A DNA stretch of 44,708 bases, from positions 1 through 44,708 of the forward strand of contig JANXPB010000093.1 of the NCBI GenBank assembly GCA_025357545.1, given 5' to 3'. Below, piece by piece: positions 33,911 to 42,244 of this stretch. The notes below the pieces were generated by a model. That model was not told the DNA's origin. It saw nothing but the letters and a program-made list of their open reading frames with translations, and did not search any database. The position numbers and the translations under genes are program-made. Source of the DNA: Holophagaceae bacterium (GTDB lineage Bacteria; Acidobacteriota; Holophagae; Holophagales; Holophagaceae). Position 1 is the stretch's first letter, and each line of letters starts with the position of its first letter.

Positions 33911-34879
33911 CTATCGGATCACATGTGTGGCGAACAGTACCAGAACCACCCCCAGCAGGAATGCGGGCAGGATGAAGAGGCCGAACAACACGAGCGCGGC
34001 GATGGCCACGCCCCGACCTGCCCGGATCCCGCTGCGCCGGCTTGCGCGGAGGGCGGCGAGGCCCAGCAGCAGTGAACTCAGCCAGGCCGCCACGGGACGG
34101 ATCCATTGGGTGGTCATGTCGAATCCCCCCCGGTTGAAGCCATGCCCGACCAGCATCAGCAGCACCATGAGCGGGGAGCCCAGAATGAAAAGCAGAGCCA
34201 TCTGCCCGAGGCTATGGGCCGCCAAGGCGTCATCGCCGCCATCGAACCACTCACCCTTCAAGGCTTCAGCGGGACGGCGGAGCGCGTCCCAAGCCGCAGC
34301 CAGTAGGGGGTGGCCGCCGATCAGCGCACCGAAGGCCAGCAGGCAGGGCCCCAGGAACCCGAGCCCACCCAGCATCGCCAGCGCGGCGATGGCAGCGTCG
34401 TAGGTGCCGCCGCTCTGGTCCTCCCGGGACAAAAGGAGCAGCAGCACCGGGACGGACGCCAGGATCGGCGACACCAGCGGCTGCAGGCGCAGGTAGGTGT
34501 ACCAGGCATCGCCCGACTGGAGCACATGCAACCGGAACACCAGCCCGATGGCAACTTGGATGAGCCAGATCACCAGGGCGGCCAGAAAGGCCCCCCGCCG
34601 CAGGGCACCCGGGTTTTCGGTTTGCTCTCCCTTGAATCCCAGCACCACGGCGCCACCGCCCAGCGCCCAGAAGACTCCCGAAAGCATCCAAGAAAACACC
34701 GCGGCGCCGGTTCCCACGCTCTGGAGCACCGGCCTGAAAACGAGGCCTGACAGCACGGGCCAGATGAGCACCACCCAGAACAGGAGATGCGCGGGTCCCA
34801 GGGGGATCCAAGGCGAAGCACCTGCATCGCCAGAACCTGGGGCTTCCAGCATCATGGGGGCATCGGTTTCTGGATTCAT
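33911..34879 (-). CDS. Unknown multi-pass membrane protein
   Basis: A 322-residue protein with about seven to eight hydrophobic helices (for example HLLFWVVLIWPVLSGLVF, FLAALVIWLIQVAIGLVF, LASVPVLLLLLS, LLFILGSPLMVLLMLVG, VAIAALVLFGLFILPAFLLGVVLVLF). It begins with a short acidic cytoplasmic tail. The general pattern recalls Yip1-domain proteins but I cannot place it. It converges on lysA with 25 bp between stops and is divergent from the CoA-transferase gene. No ribosome site of note. Confidence 0.75.
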   Translation of the reverse strand: MNPETDAPMMLEAPGSGDAGASPWIPLGPAHLLFWVVLIWPVLSGLVFRPVLQSVGTGAAVFSWMLSGVFWALGGGAVVLGFKGEQTENPGALRRGAFLAALVIWLIQVAIGLVFRLHVLQSGDAWYTYLRLQPLVSPILASVPVLLLLLSREDQSGGTYDAAIAALAMLGGLGFLGPCLLAFGALIGGHPLLAAAWDALRRPAEALKGEWFDGGDDALAAHSLGQMALLFILGSPLMVLLMLVGHGFNRGGFDMTTQWIRPVAAWLSSLLLGLAALRASRRSGIRAGRGVAIAALVLFGLFILPAFLLGVVLVLFATHVIR

Positions 34880-35032
34880 GCGGAGAGTCTAGCGCTTCGC
34901 GGCGCCTTTCCCCACGGACGGGCTCGGATCGCCCTGAGAAAACTTGACCCTCGGCACTGGCCCATCTTGTCAGCCTGGACTTCCGCCGATTCCGGCGCGC
35001 GCTACCGTTCAGGATCCTTCCCAGGAGTTCCC

Positions 35033-36295
35033 ATGCCCCGCCACTCCGACGCCCTGTCCGCGGTCTCCGTCATCCAGTCCGGCCAGCGGGTCTTCGTCCA
35101 CGGCGGCTCCGCCACACCGCAGGTGCTGCTGCACGCGCTCATCCAGCGGGCGCCGGAGCTCCGCGATGTGGAGATGATGCACCTGCACACCTACGGCGCG
35201 GCGCTCTACGCCGATGAATGCCACGCGGAGTCCTTCCGCATCACCAACCTGTTCGTCGGCCACAACCTGCGCAGTCGGGTAGGCAGCGAGCGCGTCGACT
35301 ACCTGCCCTGCTTCCTATCGGAGATTCCCGCCCTCTTCCGCTCCGGGCGCCGGGCGCCGGATGTGGCCCTGCTCCATGTAAGCCCGCCGGACGCCCACGG
35401 CTACTGCACCCTGGGCACCTCCGTGGACGTGGCCCGCGCGGCGGCGGACACGGCGAAAGTGGTCATCGCCCAGGTGAATCCACGGATGCCGCGGGTACAC
35501 GGCGATGGCTTCATCCACATCGACCAGATCCACCACTGGGTGGAGGTGGACGAGGCCATCCCGGAATCCCCCGCCGCGCCCTTGAGCGACATCGAGCGGG
35601 CCATCGGCCGGCACGCCAGTTCGCTCATCGAGGATGGCGCCACGCTCCAGATGGGCATCGGCGCCGTGCCCGACGCGGTGCTGGCGGCCCTGCACCACCA
35701 CAAGCACCTGGGCATCCACACCGAAATGTGGAGCGACGGCGCGTTGGCCCTCCTCCAGTCCGGCGCCGTGGACAACAGCCAGAAGAAGGTCCATCCCGGC
35801 AAGACCATCGGCGGTTTCGTCACGGGCTCGCGGGCCCTGTACGACTTCATCGACGACAACCCCTCGGCGGTGCTGCTGGACATCGCCTACATCAACAACC
35901 CGAGCATTATCGCCCGCAACCCCAGGGCCACGGCCATCAACTCGGCAGTGGAAGTGGACCTCACCGGCCAGGTCTGCGCGGACTCCATCGGCAGCCGCAT
36001 CATCTCCGGTGTGGGCGGGCAGATGGACTTTATCCGTGGCGCCTCCCTCTCGCCCGGCGGCAAGCCCATCATCGCCCTGCCCAGCCGCTCCAAGAAAGGC
36101 CATCCTCGCATCGTGCCGCAGCTCCGCGCCGGGGCGGGGGTGGTCACCACGCGCGCCCACGTCCATTACCTCGTCACTGAGTACGGCGTGGCGGACCTGG
36201 CCGGCAAGACCCTCCACGAAAGGGCCAAGGCCCTCATCGCCCTGGCCCACCCGGAGGACCGCGAGGCCCTGGCCAAGGCGTGGCACGAACTGTGA
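35033..36295 (+). CDS. Acetyl-CoA hydrolase / CoA-transferase family protein
   Basis: A 420-residue enzyme of the acetyl-CoA hydrolase/4-hydroxybutyrate CoA-transferase family. The ATG at 35033 has AGGAG upstream; the track ORF is 82 codons too long. The catalytic glutamate is E231 in GIHTEMWSDGALALLQSG. GVGGQMDFIRGASLSPGGKPIIALPS and VHYLVTEYGVADLAGKTLHERAKALIALAHPEDRE are family signatures. It moves CoA between acyl groups (for example acetate and butyrate-type acids) in the cytoplasm. It faces the ADP-forming acyl-CoA synthetase gene, so both handle the acyl-CoA pool. Confidence 0.93.
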   Translation: MPRHSDALSAVSVIQSGQRVFVHGGSATPQVLLHALIQRAPELRDVEMMHLHTYGAALYADECHAESFRITNLFVGHNLRSRVGSERVDYLPCFLSEIPALFRSGRRAPDVALLHVSPPDAHGYCTLGTSVDVARAAADTAKVVIAQVNPRMPRVHGDGFIHIDQIHHWVEVDEAIPESPAAPLSDIERAIGRHASSLIEDGATLQMGIGAVPDAVLAALHHHKHLGIHTEMWSDGALALLQSGAVDNSQKKVHPGKTIGGFVTGSRALYDFIDDNPSAVLLDIAYINNPSIIARNPRATAINSAVEVDLTGQVCADSIGSRIISGVGGQMDFIRGASLSPGGKPIIALPSRSKKGHPRIVPQLRAGAGVVTTRAHVHYLVTEYGVADLAGKTLHERAKALIALAHPEDREALAKAWHEL

Positions 36296-36316
36296 AGCCA
36301 GGATCGAGCCTGGCTT
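36295..36316. terminator. Hairpin between convergent genes
   Basis: AAGCCAGG and CCTGGCTT form an 8-bp perfect stem with a 6-nt loop between the stop codons of the CoA-transferase and the acyl-CoA synthetase. There is no real T-tract on either side, so it may be a weak two-way terminator. Confidence 0.45.
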
Positions 36317-38462
36317 AACGCGGCTTCACATCCAGTGCCTTGAGGCCTTCCAACGCCGCCTCCATGCGCGCGAAAACTGGCAACCCGGCTTTGGCGAGAG
36401 TCTGCCGAAGTCCTGCGTAAGCGGAGCCGGCATCCACTACCAGGCCCACGGCCTTTCCTCGGGGCTCTGCCGCGGCCCGCAGGGCCTGGGCGAAGGCCTC
36501 CGCCCGCAGCGGATCTTCCAGGGCGAGGCGCCGAGTGAACGGCACCAGGCCCACGATGAGCACCGCGGCTTCTCCTTCGAGCAACAGCCGGGCGATGGCT
36601 TGGTAGGCGGCCAGATCGGCCATGGGCGTGATGTCCAAGGGCAGGTGCGGCGCCACCAGTTGGTCCAGCCCATGGGTGGTCAAAAGCGTTTGCAGCTTTG
36701 CGGTTTCATGGCCCCACAAGGTCGCCGGCGGGAAGGCGCCGCCCATGAGGTCTCCGGCCGCCACGCTCTCAAAACCAGCGTTCGTGAGCACCGCCACAGG
36801 CCCAGGGGCCAGCGCGGGGAAGGCCCCCAGCCACGCCAGGCCTGCATCGAAGGCCGCGATGGAGGGTGCAACAGGGATGCCCGCGCGGCTCAGCAAGGCC
36901 GCTTCCAATTCGCGGTCTCCGGCCAACGCCCCCGTATGGCTGGCAGCGGCGGCGAGACCCGCCTCGGTACGGCCGGCGCGGTAGAGCAGAAGGGTTTTCC
37001 CGGCGGTTCTCAGGCGCGCGCCGATGCGGGCCGTGGCTTCCAGATCGCCCGCGCCGAAGCCCTCCACGTAAGCCCCCACGGATCGGATCATCGGATCCAG
37101 CTCCAGGGCTTCGAGCAAATCCGGCAGCCGCAGATCCAGCTGATTGCCCAAGGCCACGCCCAGACCCAATGGTAGACTGGCTCCCACGGAAAGGCGACTC
37201 AGCAGGAAGGCGCCGCTCTGGCTCAAGAGGGCCAGGCTCCCGCCACCCTGGGGTGGGGTCCATTTATCCTCGGGAATGAAGGTTGTATTGATCCGACGGA
37301 TCGGCACGACGTGGCCCAGGAAATTGGGACCCAAGAGCGCGGGAGTCCAGCGGCCCTCAGACCGGGCGGCCGCTAGGCAGGCGCGGAGCCGCTCCCCGAG
37401 GCCCTCGGTGTCGGCCCCATCGCCGAGCCCCCCCGCGACCAGGGCCACCACCCGCGCGCCCTCGCCCTGGGCGATGAGGGTTTCCACCACCTCGAGCGCC
37501 GCCGAGGCAGGAAGCGCCAGGACCAGCAGATCCACGGGCTGCGCTCCCAGCGCGACGGCATCGGGAAGGCAGGGGAGATCCAGGAACCGGGTCTCATGGG
37601 GACGCACGATGATGAGGTCGCCTTCGGGCAATCCTGCCAGCCGGAGGTTTTCGAGAATGATCCGGCCCACCCCATCGGGCTTGCTGGAAACGCCCATCAC
37701 GGCGATGCGCCGGGGGGCGGTCAGGGCTTCCAGGAATCCAGGGGGCGGAGGTATCCGGTCGGGCTTTGGTCCGGATCGCCGGCCCACTCCGTCGAGGGGA
37801 CGGGGATCTCCGGCTGGATCCAGGGCGATGGGGTTGAGTTCCAGCAGTTCCAGGCCTTCGGCTTCAGCAAGCGCCGCGGCTTCCCATAAGCCCGCCAGGA
37901 AGGTCCGAAGCTGCGCGCGGGTGGTGAGGGCTTGGGCTCCGCGCAGGGTTCCGAGCCAGACCTGCCCCAGCAAGTGGGCTTCCAAATCCGCCAGGGCCAC
38001 TTCGGGCGTCACGAAAGCCAGGGGCCACCGCAGGGGCGGCGCCAGCTTTCCGAGGGCATCGGCTTGCAGGCCGCCGAGGCCTATGACCAGGGTCCAGCCG
38101 CCCTCGCCGCGGGTGAGGCCCGCGAAGGCTTCGGTGGGCAGTCCTTCGGCCCGGGCCATCCGAATGCGCTCGCAGACGAGGGTCCCGATCCAGGCATGGC
38201 CTTCGGCCTCAGCGCGAGTGCGCATCTCGGCCGCGGCGGAGGCCAGGGCTGTGGGCTCGAAGGCCAGGAAGCGCACGGCCCCCAGTTCACTTTTATGCCA
38301 AAGCTCTTCGGCCAAGCCCTTGAGCACCACCGCCTCGCCGGGCGCGAAGGCCAGCGCTTCGCCGAGCCATCCATGCCGTGGGGGTTTCAGGCCAGCCCGG
38401 GCCAGCAAGTCATAGCAAGCCTGTTCGTGGACGAAGCCAGAGCGCTCGGCGACCGGCGTCAT
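36315..38462 (-). CDS. ADP-forming acyl-CoA synthetase (acetate-CoA ligase type)
   Basis: A 715-residue single-chain NDP-forming acyl-CoA ligase that turns acyl-CoA, ADP and phosphate into acid, CoA and ATP. Domain order is ATP-grasp first (about residues 1-230, with VVLKGLAEELWHKSELGAV), then the CoA-binding domain (RRIAVMGVSSKPDGVGRIILENL), then two ligase domains (LALLSQSGAFLLSRL; SHTGALAGDRELEAA). H509 in SHTGALAG is the phospho-histidine. In many relatives the ATP-grasp is last or a separate subunit, so the order is a permuted form. It starts in an ATGA overlap with the oxidoreductase beta gene and is therefore made together with it. Confidence 0.93.
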   Translation of the reverse strand: MTPVAERSGFVHEQACYDLLARAGLKPPRHGWLGEALAFAPGEAVVLKGLAEELWHKSELGAVRFLAFEPTALASAAAEMRTRAEAEGHAWIGTLVCERIRMARAEGLPTEAFAGLTRGEGGWTLVIGLGGLQADALGKLAPPLRWPLAFVTPEVALADLEAHLLGQVWLGTLRGAQALTTRAQLRTFLAGLWEAAALAEAEGLELLELNPIALDPAGDPRPLDGVGRRSGPKPDRIPPPPGFLEALTAPRRIAVMGVSSKPDGVGRIILENLRLAGLPEGDLIIVRPHETRFLDLPCLPDAVALGAQPVDLLVLALPASAALEVVETLIAQGEGARVVALVAGGLGDGADTEGLGERLRACLAAARSEGRWTPALLGPNFLGHVVPIRRINTTFIPEDKWTPPQGGGSLALLSQSGAFLLSRLSVGASLPLGLGVALGNQLDLRLPDLLEALELDPMIRSVGAYVEGFGAGDLEATARIGARLRTAGKTLLLYRAGRTEAGLAAAASHTGALAGDRELEAALLSRAGIPVAPSIAAFDAGLAWLGAFPALAPGPVAVLTNAGFESVAAGDLMGGAFPPATLWGHETAKLQTLLTTHGLDQLVAPHLPLDITPMADLAAYQAIARLLLEGEAAVLIVGLVPFTRRLALEDPLRAEAFAQALRAAAEPRGKAVGLVVDAGSAYAGLRQTLAKAGLPVFARMEAALEGLKALDVKPR

Positions 38463-39880
38463 GCGGGCGTGAGCGCATGACGCTGCCCCGCGGCGAAGGC
38501 CGCCTCGTTCAGGGGCAGCAGGGCCGGCTTGTCCTTCAGCACGGTGCGGATGGTGGCCAGGAAGGTCTCACCCGGGAAGATCTGGGTCACCGCCTGGATC
38601 GCGCCCAGCGCGACGATGTTCTTCACCATGGGCCGCTCCAGCCCTTGCGCCACCTGGGTCATCGGCACGCCCACCACACGGACGCCTTCGGGCACGGGGG
38701 GGAGGTCCTGCACCACGGTGGAGTCGTAAATGATCACGCCACCGCTGCGGACCGTAGACGCGAATTTCGCGAAGCTCGGCGCGTTGAACGCCACCAGCAC
38801 CATAGGATCCGGCGCGGCGGGGTTCAGCACTTCCTCTTGGGCGATGTGGACATCGGCATAGGAAGTGCCGCCCCGGCTTTCGGGTCCGTAGCTGGGAATG
38901 TTGGTGGCGTCGAAGCCCTCGTTGATGGAGGCCCGAGCCAGCAGCAGGGCCGCGGTCTGGGCACCATCGCCGCCGGAACCGGCCAGCTTGAAGCTGATGT
39001 CATTGCCGCCCAGGTGGGTCGGGAACGTTTTCGCATGTCTGGTGGGAGGTTCCTTCCCCGCTCCGATCAGGGTCAGGAGTTTCCCCGCGTCGAAGCTGGG
39101 CACCTTGGCGGAATCCCACCACGGCTCCACGGTGAGGTCCTTCTTCACGCCCAAGGGGTAGACCGGCTCCATGCACTCCTTCACCCATTTCTCGGTCTCG
39201 GTGGGGTTCATTTTCAAGTGCGTGGGGCACTCCGCCAGCACTTCGATGAAGGCGTAGCCGCGGCCTTCCTTCTGGATGCGCAGGGCCTTCTCGATGGCCT
39301 TGCGGGCTTTGATGCGCTGCTTGGCGTCGTAGAGCGCTACGCGCTCCACGTAGACCGGGCCGTCCAGCTGGGCGATGAGTTCGGCCATGCGCAGGGGCAT
39401 GCCCATGGCCGAGGTGCGGCCATCGGGGCTGGTGCTGGTTTTCTGGCCCATGAGCGAGGTGGGGGCCAGCTGGCCGCCAGTCATGCCATAGATGGCGTTG
39501 TTGATGAAGATGACCGTGAGGGGAATGCCCATCTGCGCGGTGGATACGGTTTCCGCCAGGCCGATGGAGGCCAGATCGCCGTCCCCCTGGTAGCTGATGA
39601 CGATGCTGTCGGGATTGGCGAGCTTGTGGCCGATGGCCACGGCGGGGGCGCGGCCATGGGCCGCCTGGGTGTTGCCCACATCGAAGTAGTAGTACGCGAA
39701 GACCGAGCAGCCCACAGGGCTCACGAGCACGGTGCGGTCCTGAATGCCCAGGGCTTCGATGGCTTCGGCCAGGTCGCGGTGGGCCAAGCCGTGGCCGCAG
39801 CCGGGGCAGTAGTGGGTGGAGTGGCCTTTGAGGCCCTCCCCGTGGGAGTGGCGTTCGAAGTGATCATAGAAGACGCTCAT
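38459..39880 (-). CDS. 2-oxoacid:ferredoxin oxidoreductase, fused beta-gamma subunit
   Basis: A 473-residue fusion. Residues 1 to about 280 are the thiamine-diphosphate beta subunit: C25/C28 in THYCPGCGHG, the TPP motif QGDGDLASIG with INNAIYGMTGGQ about 25 residues on. Residues about 285-473 are the gamma subunit (DISFKLAGSGGDGAQTAALLLARAS, SYGPESRGGTSYADVHIA). AMGMPLRMAELIAQLDGPVYVERVAL and AECPTHLKMNPTE resemble the branched-chain (VOR) or 2-oxoglutarate (KOR) types more than pyruvate enzymes. It oxidises a 2-oxo acid to acyl-CoA with the alpha subunit encoded just upstream (ATGA overlap). Confidence 0.93.
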   Translation of the reverse strand: MSVFYDHFERHSHGEGLKGHSTHYCPGCGHGLAHRDLAEAIEALGIQDRTVLVSPVGCSVFAYYYFDVGNTQAAHGRAPAVAIGHKLANPDSIVISYQGDGDLASIGLAETVSTAQMGIPLTVIFINNAIYGMTGGQLAPTSLMGQKTSTSPDGRTSAMGMPLRMAELIAQLDGPVYVERVALYDAKQRIKARKAIEKALRIQKEGRGYAFIEVLAECPTHLKMNPTETEKWVKECMEPVYPLGVKKDLTVEPWWDSAKVPSFDAGKLLTLIGAGKEPPTRHAKTFPTHLGGNDISFKLAGSGGDGAQTAALLLARASINEGFDATNIPSYGPESRGGTSYADVHIAQEEVLNPAAPDPMVLVAFNAPSFAKFASTVRSGGVIIYDSTVVQDLPPVPEGVRVVGVPMTQVAQGLERPMVKNIVALGAIQAVTQIFPGETFLATIRTVLKDKPALLPLNEAAFAAGQRHALTPA

Positions 39881-41301
39881 GCCTTCACCTCTTCCAGGGA
39901 CAGGGCCGCTGCGCGGACCCCGGCTTCGATCTCGTCCTGCTGCGGCAGCATGCCGCCGAACCGCTGGACCGAGGTGATGGGGGGATGGTCCAGTTCGGCT
40001 TTGCTGAGGGCCAACCGGAGTTCATCCTCCAGCTGACCGTGGCTGGCCTCCACCATGACGATGCGCTGGGCGTGGGCCAGCAGCGGCTTGAACGCGTCGA
40101 TGGGGAAAGGCCAGAGCGTGATGGGCCGGAAGAGGCCCGCCTTGATGCCCTGCTTCCGCAGGTTTTCCACGGCGCCCTTGGCCATGCGGGCAGGCGTGTT
40201 GCAAGCCACCAGCACTACCTCCGCGTCCTCGCAGCGGTACAGGTCGGCCCGCTGTTCCTGCGCGGCAATCTCGGCATATTTCGCATTGAGGTGGACGTTG
40301 TGGGCTTCCAGATCCGATTCAGTGAGGAAGATGGAACAGATGAGGTTGGGCCGGTGCTCCTTGTCGCCCCACACCGCCCAGGCCGGGAGGCCGGGCTTCG
40401 TGAGCGTCGCGGGCAGGCGCACCACGCCGGTCATCTGACCCAGATAGCCATCGCCCAGCAGCACCACCGGGTTGCGGTACTTGAAGCTGAGTTCGAAGGC
40501 CAGACGTGTGAGGTCCAGCATCTCCTGGGGCGTGGCGGGCGCCAGCACGATGCCGTGGGTATTGCCATGGCCGAGGCCCCGGCAGGCCAGCTTGATGTCC
40601 GACTGCTCAGGCCCGATGTTTCCAAGCCCCGGTCCGCCGCGCATGATGTTGACGAAGACCCCCGGCAGCTCGGCGCCAATCATGTAGCTCACGCCTTCGA
40701 GCATCAGGCTGAAGCCCGGGCTGCTGGTGAAGGTGATGCAGGGCAGTCCCGCGCCGCTGCAGCCGTACATCATGTTCACCGCCGCCACTTCGCTGACGGC
40801 CTGCACAAAGGCGCCGTCCAGTTTGGGCAGGATCTTCGCCATGAGCTCGGCCCCTTCCGTGGAAGGCGTGATGGGGTAGCCGAAGACGTGGCGGCACCCC
40901 GCCAGCAGCGCGCCGATGGCCGAGGCGTAGGTGCCCTTGAGCATCAGGGGTTCGCTGGCGGAAAGCGGAAGCTCGATCCCCGGATGGTCCACCGCCGCCG
41001 GGAGGCCCGTGGCCTTGGCGCCGAAGAGCTTCGATGGGTCTTCCAGGTCGAAATCCCCTTCGATGGTTTCGGCGGGCAGCTGGGGCCGCAGGCCGAAGGG
41101 CTCAGGACAGGCTTGGATGCAGAGCTGGCAGCCGTTGCAGTCTTCCAGGTCGAGATGCACGGGAATCATTCCGGTGCCCGCGTGAATGTGCTCGCCCTGG
41201 GTGATGCAGTCCTTGGCGCACGCATCGATGCACCGGAGGCATCCCTTGCAGTATTCAGCCTCCAAGAAAGGCTTGGGTCGGGTCAGTGCAGGCGTCGCCA
41301 T
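39877..41301 (-). CDS. 2-oxoacid:ferredoxin oxidoreductase, fused delta(ferredoxin)-alpha subunit
   Basis: A 474-residue fusion. The first about 70 residues hold two 4Fe-4S sites: C18, C21, C24, C28 (CKGCLRCIDAC) and C55, C58, C61, C65 (CNGCQLCIQACPE), i.e. the delta subunit. Then the alpha pyrimidine-binding domain begins at LKGTYASAIGALLAGCRHVFGYPITPSTE, with VSEVAAVNMMYGCSGAGLPCITFTSSPGFSLMLEG and FVNIMRGGPGLGNIGPEQSD; the C-terminal domain ends with FRPITLWPFPIDAF and VVMVEASHGQLE-like sequence. Together with the next gene it gives a two-polypeptide complex in which usually four are found. First gene of the operon. Confidence 0.94.
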   Translation of the reverse strand: MATPALTRPKPFLEAEYCKGCLRCIDACAKDCITQGEHIHAGTGMIPVHLDLEDCNGCQLCIQACPEPFGLRPQLPAETIEGDFDLEDPSKLFGAKATGLPAAVDHPGIELPLSASEPLMLKGTYASAIGALLAGCRHVFGYPITPSTEGAELMAKILPKLDGAFVQAVSEVAAVNMMYGCSGAGLPCITFTSSPGFSLMLEGVSYMIGAELPGVFVNIMRGGPGLGNIGPEQSDIKLACRGLGHGNTHGIVLAPATPQEMLDLTRLAFELSFKYRNPVVLLGDGYLGQMTGVVRLPATLTKPGLPAWAVWGDKEHRPNLICSIFLTESDLEAHNVHLNAKYAEIAAQEQRADLYRCEDAEVVLVACNTPARMAKGAVENLRKQGIKAGLFRPITLWPFPIDAFKPLLAHAQRIVMVEASHGQLEDELRLALSKAELDHPPITSVQRFGGMLPQQDEIEAGVRAAALSLEEVKA

Positions 41302-41346
41302 GGGGGTTCTCCAGTGCCCCCTCAGATTCGTGCCGGGGCTCTGTGC

Positions 41347-41380
41347 ATGCAGTCACAACGCCGATGCAGCCCGTCACAAC
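41347..41380. repeat. Tandem direct repeat upstream of the oxidoreductase operon
   Basis: ATGCAG-TCACAAC (41347-41359) and ATGCAG-CCCG-TCACAAC (41364-41380) share both half-sites with different spacers. They lie 46-79 bp before the operon start codon, where an activator or repressor would bind. A perfect 12-bp palindrome GCGCGATCGCGC (41387-41398) is next to them. Confidence 0.5.
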
Positions 41381-41422
41381 AACCGGGCGCGATCGCGCGA
41401 ATCAGGCGCTGCCTTGCTTCGA

Positions 41423-41644
41423 TCAGTGGCCCAGGGCCACGAAGGAAGCCACCAGCTCGTGGCAGTGCTCACAGGTGTCGTTGGGCGCCATGCAGGGGAA
41501 ACCGTCCACGCCGATGCCTGGGCAGGTCTCGTGGTGGGCCGTCAGCATCAGCAGTTCCCGGGCGGCCAGGGCCATGGCACGCTGGCGTGCAACGGGGAAC
41601 TCGTGCAGGGCTGCGAGCAGTAGGACTTCGTGGGGTTCCAGCAT
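41423..41644 (-). CDS. Small Cys/His-rich protein
   Basis: A 73-residue protein with a good ribosome site (GGGAGG) before its ATG. Helical first part (HEVLLLAALHEFPVARQRAMALAARELLMLTAHH) then a Cys cluster: CPGIGVDGFPCMAPNDTCEHCHEL, that is four cysteines ending in C-x-x-C with flanking histidines. This could bind zinc or an Fe-S cluster. I know no family. It lies 121 bp upstream of the oxidoreductase operon on the same strand and may be transcribed with it or have its own promoter in the divergent gap. Confidence 0.65.
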   Translation of the reverse strand: MLEPHEVLLLAALHEFPVARQRAMALAARELLMLTAHHETCPGIGVDGFPCMAPNDTCEHCHELVASFVALGH

Positions 41645-41719
41645 CGCGGCCTCCCGTTGGGCTCATCCAGGATCGGTCGCTCCCCCTGTGCCTGGGGTCA
41701 CGTCCAAAGGGCATATTCC

Positions 41720-41767
41720 CCGAGGCTTTCAGGGCCTCGGCCCTTGGCCGGGCTGGGCTCGCCCGGC
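41720..41767 (+). promoter_or_regulatory. Two tandem GC hairpins between divergent small genes
   Basis: CCGAGGC-TTTCAGG-GCCTCGG (41720-41740) and GCCGGGC-TGGGCTC-GCCCGGC (41747-41767) are two 7-bp stems, each with a 7-nt loop, in the leader of the 69-residue gene. They may be an RNA control element or protein-binding sites. Neither is followed by a T-run. Confidence 0.4.
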
Positions 41768-41803
41768 GTGCCCCATCATGAAGACAGCTTCCAGGAGTTC
41801 CCA

Positions 41804-42013
41804 GTGCCCGATGTCATCACTTCCCAGCAGATGGGCCTCCTCCAGGTCGTCGCCAAGAACCCGGGGATCACCCGGGAGCGGATCCTCGCGATCAAGGGGA
41901 TGACCCTTGCGGACATCGCCTACCTGGAAAGCCACGACCTCATCCGCGAGCGCGAGGTCCATCAGTACCGCGTGTCGCATTTCGGCGAGATGGCCCTGCG
42001 GCGGGGGCTCTGA
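41804..42013 (+). CDS. Small winged-helix-like protein
   Basis: A 69-residue product read from GTG at 41804, with CAGGAG 6 bp upstream; the longer track ORF includes leader hairpins and is unlikely. The sequence SQQMGLLQVVAKNPGITRERILAIKGMTLADIAYLESHDLIREREVHQYRVSHFGEMAL has the helix-turn-helix plus wing pattern of MarR/winged-helix mini-regulators (helix, NPGITRERI, recognition helix, then two strands). It could be a DNA-binding protein. It is divergent from the Cys-rich gene, and its stop is followed 12 bp later by an AT-only palindrome. Family not identified with certainty. Confidence 0.65.
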   Translation: MPDVITSQQMGLLQVVAKNPGITRERILAIKGMTLADIAYLESHDLIREREVHQYRVSHFGEMALRRGL

Positions 42014-42025
42014 TACGGATTCGCG

Positions 42026-42040
42026 TTTAAATTATTTAAA
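42026..42040. promoter_or_regulatory. 15-bp AT-only palindrome
   Basis: TTTAAAT-T-ATTTAAA is a perfect inverted repeat around one base, in a genome where such AT runs are rare. It stands in the 231-bp gap between the winged-helix-like gene and the converging peptidase gene. It may be a regulator site; no terminator-like hairpin strength is expected from A/T pairs alone. Confidence 0.45.
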
Positions 42041-42244
42041 TTCACCACCGAAGCACCGCGAAAAGCACGCAGCTCCAGCACCCACGGCACCACTCCAAAA
42101 TTGCTTCATGAGGTGCTTGGTTATTGCGGCGGCTGCGGGCCAAAGGCCTGGAAATGAAAGAAGTTTTCGCGTCTCCCGTTCGAGTCATTCGCGGTTCCGA
42201 ATCCACCGAGCACACCTCGGTCGGAAACCTACGATTGCCAGACC

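Noticed and set aside
38378-41781. Long plus-strand ORFs (552 and 598 residues)
   Set aside because: Gly/His/Arg-rich shadows opposite the ferredoxin oxidoreductase genes, typical of high-GC antisense frames.
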